Origin: Toxotes chatareus
Lineage: Eukaryota > Chordata > Actinopteri > Toxotidae
Length of the DNA stretch: 64,000 nucleotides
Direction: 5' to 3'
NCBI GenBank assembly: GCA_016801885.1
Contig: CM028897.1
Span: 17,422,501-17,486,500 of the forward strand
Of the stretch, positions 36,501 to 48,320 are shown one piece after another (position 1 is the first letter of the stretch; every line of letters starts with the position of its first letter). The translations under genes were made by a program, and so were the position numbers. The notes beneath the pieces are model-generated. The model saw only the letters and a list, made by a program, of their open reading frames with translations. It did not search any database and was not told where the DNA came from.

Positions 36501-39500
36501 GGGTTCTGGTGTTGGTTCACGTACAGGCTCTGGCGTTGGTTCCCATACAGGTTCTGGCGTTGGTTCCCGTACAGGTTCTGGCGTTGGTTCACGTACAGGC
36601 TCTGGCGTTGGTTCCCGTACGGGTTCTGGCGTTGGTTCCCGTATGGGTTCTGGTGTTGGTTCACGTACGGGTTCTGGTATTTGTTCTTGCACTGATTCTG
36701 ACACTGGTGCAGAGACTTGTTCTGGTGTGGGCTCTGATGGTTTTTCTTGTACTGCTTCCAGCATTGCAGCAGGTGGCTCCACAGCTACCTCGGCAGGAGA
36801 TTCTGCTTCATCTGGCCTGGCGATGGCAGCTGCTGCAGTAGCGATGGCTGCCGCAGCAGCTACGGCAGCAGCAATTTCCTTTTCAGGTTCAGCAACTGTT
36901 GCAGGTTTGGGGCCACGTTTGACAGGAGTTGGGGTGCTGCTGCCGACAGTCTTCTTGGGGCTGGAGGCCTTGGCTGCAGCTGTTTTGGAGGCAGGTGTCT
37001 TGGAAGCATCCTTGGAAAGCGTGGGCTTACTCTCTTGTGTTTTAGAGCGGTTGGGTGTCTTTGTGTCTGCAGCCTTAGTAGTAGGCTTTTTGGTGGTGAC
37101 ATCTGATTTTGAGGCTGATTTGGGGGTCTCAGGTTTTGCCGACTTTGTCGTAGATGGACGGGTAAGGGGAGAATCTGCAGGCTTTTTGGCTGCAGGCGTG
37201 GCTGGTTTGTTAACATCTGGAGGAAAACAGAGCACAAGGAATATTATAATCCACACAAAAGCCCAAAGCTAAATATCTTTCTTTCTTTCTACAGTGATAT
37301 TTCACTGTTTTCAAGTTACGGATGAAAACGGGAGGAGGAGTATAACCCACAGTGTTAAAATACAGTACATATGCTTGAGCTTTCCTGCTCATAACATTAT
37401 CTCTTTTTTTTACCTTTCTTCACAGGGGTTGAGTTTCTGGATGTTTGTGATGCTGGAGGTTTGCCACCAGAGGGGGTAGTGGAGGTTGGTTTGGATGCAG
37501 CAGGTTTGGCAGTGGTAGAGGGGGTTTTAGGGGTGGCAGTTTTGGCTGTAGCTGGGGAGCTCTTGGTTGTGCTGGTTGTTGGTGGCCGGGTGGAGCCTGT
37601 GGTTGGGCGAGATGATGCTGATGTGCTGGTTGTTGGCCTGAAGAAGCAAGAGAAAGAACAGGGTTAAGAAACATACTATAGCACAGAGATCTGGGGCAGA
37701 GAACAAAACCAGCTACATGTGCATATGTTCTTTCTAAATCATTAATTTCTCTCTGATGGTTCACTCCAGGCTTACATATCCATATGATCACTGAAAATCC
37801 CTGTTAGACAGACATGTTTAAGATAGGTCGATAAAATTGTGATTTTCCTATTTACAAAACACGAGGGATGAAGATTAATTGAATGTGACTCAAGTGTTTG
37901 AGTTGTCAAGCCACTCACAGCTTGGGGGAAACACCAAGTCTCACCCTAACTATGTGCTGGTCAGCCCTTTGTTGTAAGTGGCTCAGAGTGATTGACGGAG
38001 CAAGGCTGTGACGTCTCACTCGTTAGTCACTGCCAGAAAATACTCCAAGAAACAGCACAAACATCAGCAAGGCCGTCGGCGAAGCTTGCAGGTGTAGAAC
38101 AATACAAGGGCACGTAAGCTTTCCATCTCATAAGGAGAGAGAAGACCGTTCTTAATGGATGCATGAGCAGACAAGGCCCTGACCTAAATAACCTTTCACA
38201 GATGTGGCATCGGCCTAAATCCAATAAGTTCTCTGCTGTCTCAAAGATAGGAAAGCAGACACACACCCCTCATTATAGCAGACTGTGAAAATATAGCATT
38301 TCGTGATGTGTGCCATTACTTCCATATTTAAACAATTACTGTGTCTCGCCCTTCTCTATGACACCCTGTCATTCACCGAGGCTGTTTGGAAAAGCAATAA
38401 ATAATAATACTTTTGCCTTCAGAGGTGGTTGGACATGTTGCCCCAGCCCCAGTCAGGCCTTTCCCTGATCTCTGGTCTATAACCCCCTGTCCCCACAAGG
38501 GAATGATACTTGGGGCAGTATGCATCGGCCTGCCTGCTCTGTTGGCCTGCCTGGCTCAGAAGCTGGCTTCTATGTCACGTCTGAATGAAGTAACCTACAT
38601 CTAGTAGTCCTGACAAGGCTGTGGTGTGCTATCTCCTGGGCCCACACTAACTGCCTGTTTCTAAATAAAGAAATGAGTTAGTACTGGCAGAAAGAGAACA
38701 GGCAATGGGAGGGAGGCAGAGGGAGAGTGAAGATGGCTGGGACCATGTTAATCTTTAATACTGAAAGGAGAACAAAAATAACTTCTCCAAATCCCCCAGT
38801 TGGAACCACGGGCTGGGTTAAAAGCACACCCATTGTGTGAGGGCATTGGAGGAGTGCGTGCTATCCAGAGCCTGGCAAATGTAATGGAACACGGTTTGGT
38901 AACATGAAATAAGATTAAAGACAGGGAGCAACGGGTGGCAACACAATAGGGGCGTGGTCGTGTCAGAAGTTCAAACCAGCTTTTACAGTTGATCCACATC
39001 ATTTTTAATTGGCTTTGGGGTAGTGAAAGGTGTGTTAGTGATATTGAGATTGTTGGGTCATGTCTGTGCAGTTTCACTAATATGAAACCCTTCTGGCTGT
39101 GCTAAACCGATACACCGATCTGTGAAGAGACTGTGTTTACCGGAAAATCAGAAAATGGCAACGAGGAAATTTGCAAGTTAATGTGATGCTGTTCTTCTAG
39201 CAAAACAAAGCCCTATTACAATTTTGTTACAGAGACAGTATAAAAAAACACAGGGATGGAAATGATTATCAGCTGGCAAAGTGATAAAATGTAAGCTACA
39301 GTTGCACCAAATCCTTGTCTGAACTGCAGAAGAGGAAAGTTTAGTATAGTCTGAGCAGATAAATCTAAAAATTTTCTCTATAAAATGTTCTACCACAAAG
39401 CTCTATCTCTGATGCTTAAATTGGGAAATGCTGAGTAAGAAGTTAAGATTTTAAGCCCAAAACTGTGAACAAGATGTTAAAAGGTGAAATAAGAATAAAG

Positions 39501-42500
39501 TTTTGAGGTGCCTGAATTGAAAAGTTAAAGATAAGAATTACAGAGAAAGGAGAATGAGGGAAATTGAAGGATACAGAGACTGGCATTAGAGATGAAGTAC
39601 GCTGAGGGGATATTCAGAGAGAGTATTCACAATAATCTGTCTGATAAAAGGAATATGGATAATCCAAAAAGGCAGGGGTTCTTTGAGGAGCACTGGAAAT
39701 TAACCAGGCCACTGAGAAAAAAAGAGGCAAGAGGGAGATAGAGACCATACAAGAGGGAGAAAGATGGGAAAGGGGGGCCAGATAATATTCATCCGATTAC
39801 ACATTATCTTATATCAGTGTCTTATCAAAGGAGGCAGTCGGCGCAGTGGGAAAACTATTACAGTATTTAAAAGACCAGGCCACAGTAAAATCAGATCTTG
39901 TGTGTTCTGAGATTAGATGTTGTTTAACAACACTTGGCCATGTCTGAAAACAGTGATACATTGATGCTTGAATTATTTTAAGCTTCTATTCATTCTGTAA
40001 TTAAGCTCGCTGTCAGCTGAATGACAGAGAAGACGGTCTTTAAATTAAGCCCCTTTGTACCTACTTTTAACTCAAAGGGCAGCTTGTCTCAAAGAAAAAC
40101 AAAAAGCGTGTTCATTGTTCATATTTCACCACAAGCCTTGCTTAGAGAAACAACACTATTAATTGGGGTTAAATCAAATCAGAGAGCCCAGAAACGCGCT
40201 GGAGCTGAAAAATCAAGTGACTGATGGTTAGTTGCTACCGGCGCACTGATGTACACAGCAAAATACTTAGAGCTCGCCTTAGCTTTATTGCAGCTGCACA
40301 TTTCCTCAATCATTGCAGCTGAGACTGTTTTATTGTGTATAAAAATGTGGTTTCCTTCTGGTGCTGTTTGGTTAGATACAAAAGTTAGGCTATGATTTAA
40401 ATAATAAGATGCACCATGAAAGGGGCAAATGAGTAAGAGGGAGCTAAGCAAGCATGCAGGCAGACATCCTGCCTGCAGCAAAGGCGGCGAGCTATGGTAG
40501 AAAGACCTCCCACTTCTCCAGACAAGCGGCAAATTAAAGATGATGCCGTGTTAATTAAGCAGCAGAAATGTGGAGGCAGGATCTTTATCCTGGTTAAAGT
40601 GGTCACTTCAGGAAAGAAGAAGTCATGTGACTGAGGACACTTTGGGAATTTTACTGTAAAATGAACCTGATCAGGACTCTCTGTGTGTAATCACAAGAGC
40701 AATTAATATGTAGTTCTGGTGCAGAAAAAAAAAACACAAAGCGTCTACTCTATCACATCTGCCACATGTCTGCAGCAAGAGTGAACACACCCACAAACAC
40801 ACCCGCACACACTCACACCTTTGTCTCGCACTCATATACGCCTCCTTCTGTCCTTCTGCCCTCCTCTCCTTCCCTCACTCCGGCTCATTCCCATTAAATC
40901 CATTTGGTAATTGGCTCTGCGGCTTCACCCTTATAAAAGCATGGCAGCAGAAGACTGAATCAGAGAGTCATCGACCACACCCATAGCACAACAGAAGATT
41001 TACAGCCCGCGCAACATGTCGTCTGCTTCATGCTGGACGGCTGAATGATATCTGGGGCAAGGACCATGACTACTGCTCACCACACACACTGGTGCTGGAC
41101 CAATACATCAGCAGTAATTTGTTAGCTCATGAAGATGGTTGCATTCAACCCACTGCAGTAAAAATTTATCATCCCTGAGGGACCATCAATGAGGAAAACA
41201 GCATGACTAATGTGGGAACATGAGAGGCTGAGTGGATGGCAGGAAAAACAGAAAACCACCTGATCACCTAACAGTGAGCTCGTCTCATTTTCTCCTCTGG
41301 ATTTTTTACAGTAAGGACTGAATACCCTTGCTCTGTCCTCTAATTTACAAAAGGGCAATATTTCCCTCTGTTTCACGCAGAGATACCCTCTGGTCCTCGC
41401 CACCTTCTCTCCACCTCTGCCTCTCTCTCTCTCTCTCTCTCACTAACACATGCACACACACACACACACACACCCAGACAACTCGCACTCTCTGCAAGCA
41501 CAGCCCTCACACTCTGTATGTATCTCTGGCAGCAGTGATGGGAGCTCAGCAGGGAAACATGACTTATTCAGCCATGTAGCTTCCATACTCCACTGCCACC
41601 ATTTCTGTTTTACTTCACTCGGCTGCATCGGCAGACAGCAGTGCCGGCAGGAGAGAGCAGCTCAGCGGCACGTGCGCATGTACCACGTGTTCAGCAAGCC
41701 AGCATGTATGCCTCCCTTCCCCCTTTACCTCCTCATTATACTGAGTAATATACCAGTATATGAACACATGCTCTACATTCTAATTACATGCTGCTCTTAC
41801 TATGCAGGAACAGCACATACAGTGTGTTCAAACACTGAAGCACCTATATAGCATATGCACAGTTTGTTGTACAGTCCTGTTGGGCAGGACACAAACCTGG
41901 ACACAAATTGTCTCTGCAGCCGTCCAGCAAAATCATAAGCTGGTACATATTCATACCTAAAAGCCGACACATAAACTGTTAGCATACAGAGACATGATGT
42001 TCAAACAACCCATGATGATTTCTTCTTTCTCTATTTGCACACTAATCAGACTCAAATATTTCCTGTCACAAGCTGCATGCTGAGGGCAATCAGCTGCAAA
42101 CAGCAGGTACACACACAGACACAGACACACACACACACTATGAAGGACACAAGTGTGCCAGTGCAAGCGAAACAAACACAAAAATACAACACGCCCATGA
42201 AAAATACATTAATACTGTATAAAAAATGAATACAAAGAGAACAGATGCAAGTATGTCCATCCACATTGTGCACACACACATTAACACACAGGTACACACC
42301 GTCTTCACTTTAGTAGTACAGGCACTTATACAACCATAACCTGTGGTGCATATAAAATATACCACCATCAACTCAGCTTCTACACCCTCACTGACCCGTT
42401 GCTGTTTTTGTAGACAGGTAAAGTGTGAGGTGAGCCTATTTCTTGGATAGTGAAATTCTGTGATAATGAGATTCTTCTACACAGAAAAGATATTTTTGTT

Positions 42501-45500
42501 TCAACTTAAAGTTGCGTGAGCTTTCAGACTAGTCAAAAGTCTGTTTTCATAGAAGGCTGGTTGTGCAGAATGTCACACAAACAGCTGGACAAAGAATAAG
42601 CTATAACAGCCACTGAAAACAACAACTAAAAAAACTCATTTAATTTTGCTAAAACTTGCTGAATAGAAGAACAAAACACTTAAGAGTGGCCTTAAATTAG
42701 ATTGATGTCACTTACTGAACCTGCATTTACTCTGTACTTTTATTCTTTGAGTAACCGGAACCTGCTGCAGATGTAATTAAATCAACTGAGCAACACTGAG
42801 TAAATTGATAGACCCACTGTGGGTGTGTGTGTGTGTGTGTGTGACAGCAACAGGGGAGGCAGGGAGTGTCTGATATGGCAATGAATGTGTCCGTCGAGCT
42901 CTCCACCACTCTGCTGATAGCAGGCCTAAATTAAAGCCTGAGTGAGGCAGGAAAAGGGCAAAATCTAATTAAAGTAGAAATTTATGGCCCTGTCAAAGCA
43001 CATCACGTATACAAATGCTGACGTGCACGCACACACACTTCACAAAGTCTGCCTGCAAGGGTACATGGTGCTGTCAGATGAGCCTATTGTCAGTAATGGT
43101 TATACCTCTCTCCATGGGGATTCATATGTAGGTCTACTGCAGCAAAATCCTTCTCTGGGCTACACATCCACTGTTTGTGACACATTTCACTGACTCATAC
43201 ACTCACAAAGAGTACTGCAACTTAGGTGCACTTAGATACACACTAATAATCTGATCTTAACCCGATTACAGTAATAGCCTTGGCTAGATTTCAGCTCAGT
43301 CTTTTGATAAATTCGACCATGTTACCTACTTAGCTCATTAGTCTTTTGATTTAAAAGTCTGGCTACACACAGAGAAGCCTGCTGAATGTTTGAACCCAAC
43401 ACTGGTGTTTAGCAAACACAGTGAATAATACAGCATGTGTAAAGGTGTTCAGTGAACACATCACTGATGTTGACATACAGACAGTAAGTGTGTTTCCATC
43501 CACCTGCACATTTTTAATTTGTGCAGCAAACTCATCTGTGAGCAAATGTTGGAAATTTGACAAAGAAAAAAAAGTTTTCAGGCTTGGTTGAGATGAAAGA
43601 AAAATGAGGCCAACTGCCATTAAAACTTGAAACAAAATAACAAAAATAAAAACATTTGATCTGTCTGAGACTGTAATGTTCCTGAAATTAATAACAATCC
43701 TAAATTCAATAATTCCATGCGGTTTTTCCACATGGTTTTCCATCATTTGAGGTTTGACTGGTGCTCTTTTGAAAGCATCATCAACCTGTATGCTCTTCTT
43801 CTACAACACTTTAATGGAATTAGCACCACCAGTTGTTTATATAGATAAACCAATTCCTAATATTTCTATAACAGTAAAACTGGTATGTAAGACATAGTTA
43901 TACATAACCACATTCACACCTTTTAGTGTAAATATGAAGGAAACACCTGTAACAGTGTGAGAGACTTCGCTGTGAGACACTTTCCACTGTGAGTGTTAAG
44001 GAATGTTAAATTTAAACAACACAGAGTCAATAATTACTCTATCACAGTCTTACAACATCAACACTTGAGACAAAAGAGTTAAGACTGTGGACCCATGTAG
44101 ACACTTTTGTGTGGTGAACTTAACGAAAAGCTTGAATTTGTGTTTGGTGATGTTGCGGTGAAATGTGCAAAGACTGGGTGGGAAATGATGTTCCACAGAA
44201 AAGTGGCTGAACATGAGGAAGGTGTAATGGTTGTCCATGGATGAACTCACCATGACAGGTCATAAAAGTCGAACAATGAACGTTCTGTCCTGCACTGGCG
44301 ATTACCGACGTGCCCTTGTGTAATACTATTTAATGAGATGTTTTCACATCAGCCATTGTATAAAGCTGTAATCTGTGTGTAATCTCTACAGTGCAACTGC
44401 TACTCGTGGCATGTGGAGTGTGGAGTGTGGAGGGGGGTGGGATCTAAAACACCTTGCTCTCAGGTGGAAGAGAGCAGTTTGCAACTTTGTGTGTTTGTCA
44501 TGTTGGACTACTGGCAATAACTAAATAGAGGAGAAATGTATGTATGTTCCATACCTGCTCTGCTCTTGTCCTCCGAACTGGAGCCCGGCCGATACTGGAT
44601 TTTTCAGGCCAGTACAATTAAATTGAAAGAATCTGGTAACAACATTTCAGCATCTTTTGATTTTGGCTTGTTAGAGCTCAGATGGACAAACTATGTAATG
44701 GAGACATGGTCTATAAATGAATTCAAACAACTTATGTGTATATATCTGCTGACATATGTGCCATAAGCTAACAAACATCAGCCTTACTCTACTGTGGATG
44801 GAGTGATGGATTCTGTTCTCCCCTCTTAACCTCTTGTACTGATCTGGCGAACAACAACAGCAGAGCCATGTCCACCAAATACAACTGTATAAGCACTGGG
44901 TGCTCCCCAAGCTCTGAAGAGGCTCAATTCATCGTTAAATAAGAAATTTGCAACAGAGAAACCTTTATTTTTACTGTACTACTATGTGCTTTAGATCTGT
45001 CTTAAGGGAAGAGTTTGACACTTTGGGAAATACAGTTATTAGCTTTCCTGCCAAGAACAGATGATTTTATTGATATAATTCATACGTGTGTATGCTGAAA
45101 ATGAAGTTACCGCCAGCAGCCAGCTTCCTTAGCTTAACATAGAGACGGTAAACGTGGAAAAACAGCTAGCCTGGATAGAATAGAACAATGTACCCTACAT
45201 GTATGAAAGTCATATCAGTTTTCTCATCCTTTTGGTAAGAAAGTGAAAAAACCTATTTCCCCAAACGTCAAACTATCCTTAAAAGAATCATCCTGTGATT
45301 GCCTGCAGTGTGTGGTTGTTCTCCTGGTTTCTATTTGTTATAACAAGTTTGCTAGAAATGATCCAATCTGTTTGACGCAAGTGTTTCTGACCGAACAACG
45401 TGTCCACATACAGACATGCCAACATGGTGACATAACACATCATACACCATGGCGGCAATACAGTTAAAGAAGAAAGAGGCTATTGCTCAAGCAAATAAAC

Positions 45501-47466
45501 AAACAGGAAGAAGAGGCAGAAGGATAAGATTCTGTTGAAAGAAAAGTCAGACTCCCAACGGCTCTATCTGATCAGGATCCTCACTGTCTCAGACAAAGGC
45601 CTCTTTCAGCCTCCTCTCGTGTTCTCTTGCCAAGTCACCTCAGGAGCCAACACCAAGCTCCCAGTGTGACTCAGGTGAGGAACACATGTTGTCCTGATTG
45701 CAGACAAACAGACGCTCTGGTGTACCGACACACTGAAAAGCGCTAACTCTAAAGAAAGAAAACACTAGGATCATACTCTTGTTAATTCTTCCATCTCCCC
45801 TTCTCCCTTCTCTAATCCCCCTCTTCCTAAAACTTGTTTTATTAATAATGCTGTAAAATGCTTGCTCTGGTGAAACCCTACGAGGCATTCCTCTAAGGCT
45901 TGTTCTGACATTGGCTGGTTGTTGGCCTACTTATGCCCAGCCTCTCCAAGCCTCTATGTGGGGGATCATTGTCCCTCATTCCTCCAGGGTGTTTTCTCTT
46001 AAACAGGGTCTTCTTTGAACCTGTAGCCAAGTGAAGCCTTTTGAACCAACTGCTTCTCACTTGGCACTGAGGAGCGTTATAGTGCTGAACTCATTCCCCG
46101 GCAATTCCTATCTATCTGGTAAGTTATTAGGTTTCGCTGCTGTTCCAGAGTACATGTGTTGATTTGCTACCAAATCACTGGAAAGGTTTTTAATAAAAGG
46201 AGCCCAGTTAGAACATTTTTGCCTGGAGGATGTCTGAGAAGAGGACCAGTTATAGACAGCTGCCTGTGCTATCTACAGACACACAGACAATCTCTTTAAG
46301 ACTTCAGCACAGGCAAGGCCTCAGCTAATGTCACACCTACCTGGTTGTCTTGGAAACCGGGGGTTTATCAGGCTTAGGTGAAGCAGCAGAGCTAGGCTTG
46401 GTGGGAGTCGCAGAGGCAGGTTTGGGAGCTGGAGGAGAGAAGAGGGAGTGAGAAAAAAGTTAACAAATGTGTGATACGATAAGAACAGTGTTCTATAGTA
46501 AAGTATTATATGGTATATAACAAATACTATATGGTATGTAACAAACACTGTATCACAGATAAAGGTCAGGCACATACTTCTTTCATACAGTGTGTCACAA
46601 GGATCTAGGGCAAATACATTTCTGGATCAGCAGCAGTCACTCTGGCATGTCTAATATGTGTGCTGAATCCATCCCATCTACATATATCCGCATGTCATCA
46701 CATTACAATGCATACATCTCATTAGAGCTGTGAAAATATTTTCTGCTAGACTTACTGTGGATGTGTTTGTCCCAAACAGCCTACATTCTGAATTATACTT
46801 GACACTGAAGTCAAATTTTGTCTTGTGATGACATTTGAACCAACCTGGGGGCTTTTTAGCAGCAGCTGCAGTGGTGCTGGTTTTGACACCGTTAGTAGTT
46901 GTGGATGGTGTCCTCTTGGCTGCTGTTGGTCCGGTGGTTGACTTTGCGCCATTGTTGGCTGGGGCTGTCCCTGTCGCTTTCTTCTCACCCACTTTGCTCT
47001 TAGAGGCTGGGGCTCCGGCTGTGCCTGTTGGTTTTTTGGAGGGAGCTGAGGTCGGGGTGCTCTTCTTGTCTGAGGCAGGTGTGGATTTCTTAGCCACGCC
47101 ATTGGTCTGAGGCTTAGACACGCCATTTGAGAGGCGGCTCTGGGATGTGTTGGACCGTGAGCCAGATGTAGTCTTGGATGGGTTGGTGGTGGTAGGTTTT
47201 GTCTTGGCTGCGGCCTTGTTGGTAGTCTTGGCTTTGGAGTCTCCTGAGGTCTTGTTGCTGGTCTTAGCAGCCGGGGTTTCCTTGGCCTGTTCTGGTTGGG
47301 GTTCCACCTGGCCCGTCTCTCCTACAGGCTGCTGTGGCATCTCCTCTTCCTCCAGACTGGCTGCCTGGTTGGGTTCCTGTCCAGCTGGTGCTGCCTCATT
47401 TCCTGGATTGGATTCCAATGCTTCCATTGGCTCCAGTGCTGCCGTGGCAACCCCATCCGGCTTCAT
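29548..47466 (-). CDS. prr36: Large disordered protein, PRR36/BTBD8(APache)-like (gene span)
   Basis: Coding exons 47466-46845, 46428-46341, 37637-37414, 37216-33959 and 30515-29548 total 5,160 nt with consistent phases: 1,719 residues. Residues 1 to about 400 are basic and rich in K/T/S/P/A. Residues about 493-605 are REPTPEPV tandem repeats. Residues about 650-1390 are acidic, with a DPW (near 700) and an NPF (near 1005). A block at about 1375-1397 reads PPYYSTICDKTDSFLAG. The last 322 residues are Gln-rich coiled coil. The PYYS..CDKTDSFLAG block and overall layout recall the C-terminal domain shared by PRR36 and BTBD8/APache. There is no BTB domain, which favours PRR36. DPW and NPF are known AP-2 and EH-domain ligands, in keeping with APache being an AP-2 partner. 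The symbol is a best guess; function in this fish is inference. Confidence 0.6.
31195..31749 (+). mobile_element. Dead, internally deleted Tc1/mariner element
   Basis: Inverted ends CAGTGCATCC...AGTGCATTCG (right end on complement) are flanked on both sides by TA (31193-31194 and 31750-31751), the Tc1 target duplication. The interior retains a broken transposase fragment reading QQDNEPKHTAK...WPRQSPDL, the DDE-domain motif of Tc1 transposases, and the TTTTTAATAAATTTGCAAA tail typical of teleost copies. Most of the transposase gene is missing, so it cannot be active. Confidence 0.88.
32130..32493. mobile_element. 364-bp MITE with near-perfect terminal inverted repeats
   Basis: Starts TTAAAGGTACCCTGTGAAG and ends CTTCACAGGGCACCTTTAA, 18 of 19 bases complementary. 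The ends include TTAA. No coding capacity. It lies in the gene 2 last intron. Confidence 0.85.
33816..33821 (-). terminator. Gene 2 proximal polyadenylation signal candidate
   Basis: AATAAA on the minus strand 127 nt past the in-frame TAA at 33950-33948. It would serve the 1,400-residue form ending in GNV if the donor at 33,958 is not used. Confidence 0.4.
33959..37216 (-). CDS. prr36: Gene 2 exon 5 (3.26-kb main exon)
   Basis: Acceptor TTTTCCTCCAG; phase 1 in and out. It encodes about 1,085 residues: basic Lys/Thr/Pro stretch, Ala-rich segment (AAAVAAAAAIATAAAAIA), 14 exact-length 8-residue repeats, then Glu/Asp-rich disorder with runs such as DDDEEEEEEDEDEE. Short endocytic-type motifs include SDPWYDS and TNPFSDTWG. 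It ends SQPPYYSTICDKTDSFLAG at donor CAG|GTAATG. If unspliced, the frame runs only NV and stops at TAA (33950-33948). Several long antisense ORFs across this exon are shadows of its biased composition. Confidence 0.88.
36337..36672 (-). repeat. Coding minisatellite, 14 units of 24 nt (REPTPEPV)
   Basis: Fourteen consecutive 24-nt units, each encoding an 8-residue REPTPEPV variant, with degenerate units on both sides. Variation is mostly at third positions, and some neighbours alternate (ACGTACAGGC / CCCGTACGGG), hinting at a 48-nt higher-order unit. Substitutions give IREP, VWEP, VRKP and PMPEP variants. No unit is frameshifted. The array is stop-free in several other frames because the unit is a multiple of three. 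Confidence 0.95.
37414..37637 (-). CDS. prr36: Gene 2 exon 4
   Basis: Acceptor CTTCTTCAG, donor GTAAAA. In the frame fixed by both neighbours it encodes PTTSTSASSRPTTGSTRPPT and on through KTPSTTAKPAASKP to NSTPVKK. It is Thr/Ser/Pro/Lys-rich and disordered, like exons 2 and 3. 224 nt, phase 2 in and 1 out. A different frame gives a longer ORF rich in Pro/His/Gln but breaks the phase. Confidence 0.82.
40910..40938 (+). promoter_or_regulatory. TATA box with inverted CCAAT, possible antisense promoter
   Basis: ATTGG (inverted CCAAT) at 40910-40914 and TATAAAA at 40932-40938, preceded by a pyrimidine-rich stretch. This is a compact core-promoter layout on the strand opposite gene 2. No ORF longer than a few codons follows, so any product would be non-coding or spliced. 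It could be chance. Confidence 0.25.
41421..41473. repeat. (CT)n and (CA)n microsatellites
   Basis: CT run at 41421-41440 followed, after a short spacer, by a CA run at 41453-41473. Confidence 0.93.
42823..42842. repeat. (GT)n microsatellite
   Basis: Ten GT units. Confidence 0.93.
45003..45285 (+). mobile_element. Palindromic dispersed repeat, copy C
   Basis: TTTGACACTTTGGGAAATAC at the left and CCCCAAACGTCAAACTATCC at the right are inverted relatives. The interior has CCAGCAGCCAGCTTCCTTAG and TAGCTTAACATAGAGACGG, the family signature. This is the most compact full copy in the window. Confidence 0.78.
46341..46428 (-). CDS. prr36: Gene 2 exon 3
   Basis: Acceptor TCTCCTCCAG, donor GTAGGT. 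It encodes PKPASATPTKPSSAASPKPD then KPPVSKTT; with its neighbours this gives KKPPAPKPAS at one junction and TTRPTTS at the other. 88 nt, phase 1 in and 2 out, both matched. Confidence 0.85.
46845..47466 (-). CDS. prr36: Gene 2 exon 2, first coding exon
   Basis: ATG at 47466-47464 is the first in the open frame (GAGATGA; G at -3, A at +4, so moderate context). It encodes MKPDGVATAALEPMEALESN, an acidic Gln/Glu-rich start, then a basic Lys/Thr/Ala/Ser/Pro-rich tail (KTTNKAAAKTKPTTTNPSK...). Donor GTTGGT after PP. Repeated SK/TK/PK dipeptides resemble microtubule- or membrane-binding disordered tails, but no domain is recognisable. Confidence 0.85.
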
Positions 47467-47493
47467 CTCCCCTAGAGTGGTAGTGGTCCGTCT
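47467..47493 (-). other. prr36: Gene 2 exon 2, 5' UTR part
   Basis: Acceptor TTCCCTGCAG at 47495-47494 precedes 27 non-coding nucleotides before the ATG, so at least one upstream non-coding exon is expected. Confidence 0.7.
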
Positions 47494-48221
47494 CTGCAGG
47501 GAAGGGCAGGGCTGAATGACTTAAATCTCACAGGACGGTCTACAGGCTTTCTGGAGACAACAAGGTCGGGTCTGGAGAGACAGGATAATGTACAGTACAA
47601 CACAGTTAGTCCACAGCAAGACCAGACATGAAAAGCATTTCACTGTCTCTGCTATCAGTAGACAGAGCCCAAGGAATGTTGTTTGCCCTAATCAGATAAA
47701 CCAGCGGCTTCTATCCTCTTATAGCTTCAGCAAACAGAAGTATATACAAGCACCCTTAAAAAGAAAATACATCACAGCTTCATAAGTCATGCTTGAAGGG
47801 AAGCCTCAGGATAAACAATTACAACAACACATCACGACATCACACACATTTTAAATGTGTATGATGTCGCGGGGGCCACAAAAGGAGGAGCAGCGGAGGA
47901 CAATGTGTCTACTGCATGAACAACATATTCCACAAATAGCCTTCATTAATTTCAATCCCAACTGCAGTGCAGTGGCAAATGGTCCCCTCTGTGACACGAC
48001 AAAGCTCAGTGACACACTTGGCAAGCGTAACTGCTACGGGTTGGCTTCTTTTTTTTTTTTTCCTTGGTACAAAAAAGCATCAGAGTCACTAGTGTGGAAG
48101 ACTAGTTTTCTGGGATAGTACACTTAAGGGAGTGCAAAAAGCTTTAGCATGCAAACTATTAGAGCCCAACCGAGTCATGGGTCAGCTGATTTCATCAGCT
48201 GATACTGGCCTATCACAGGTA

Positions 48222-48320
48222 TATCACAGGTTCATTCAAATCCATTCGTTTGAATTAATTTGAAATTTGATTGAATTCGTTGGAATTTGAAGTTCATTTG
48301 TTTGAATGAATTCAAATGAG
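48222..48320. repeat. Imperfect inverted repeat built on AAATTTGAATT blocks
   Basis: GTTCATTCAAATCCATTCGT at the left pairs imperfectly with GTTTGAATGAATTCAAATGA at the right. The centre repeats TTTGAATT/AATTTGAA blocks. It may be a degenerate MITE or a satellite seed. Confidence 0.5.

Larger units (their letters stand above)
37638..46340. other. Gene 2 intron 3
   Basis: 8.7 kb, AT-rich. It contains a TATA/CCAAT promoter-like stretch on the plus strand (40.9 kb), CT and CA microsatellites (41.4 kb), a GT run (42.8 kb) and palindromic repeat copy C (45.0 kb). No coding exon seen. Confidence 0.6.

Noticed and set aside
34141..37272. Long plus-strand ORFs opposite the 3.26-kb exon
   Set aside because: They mirror the biased Glu/Pro/Ala codons of gene 2 and lack splice context. 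Poly-Ser, poly-Leu and Trp/Phe repeats are typical antisense shadows.
37420..37791. Pro/His/Gln-rich minus-strand ORF across gene 2 exon 4
   Set aside because: Wrong frame: the splice phases of both neighbouring exons require the Thr/Ser/Lys frame instead.
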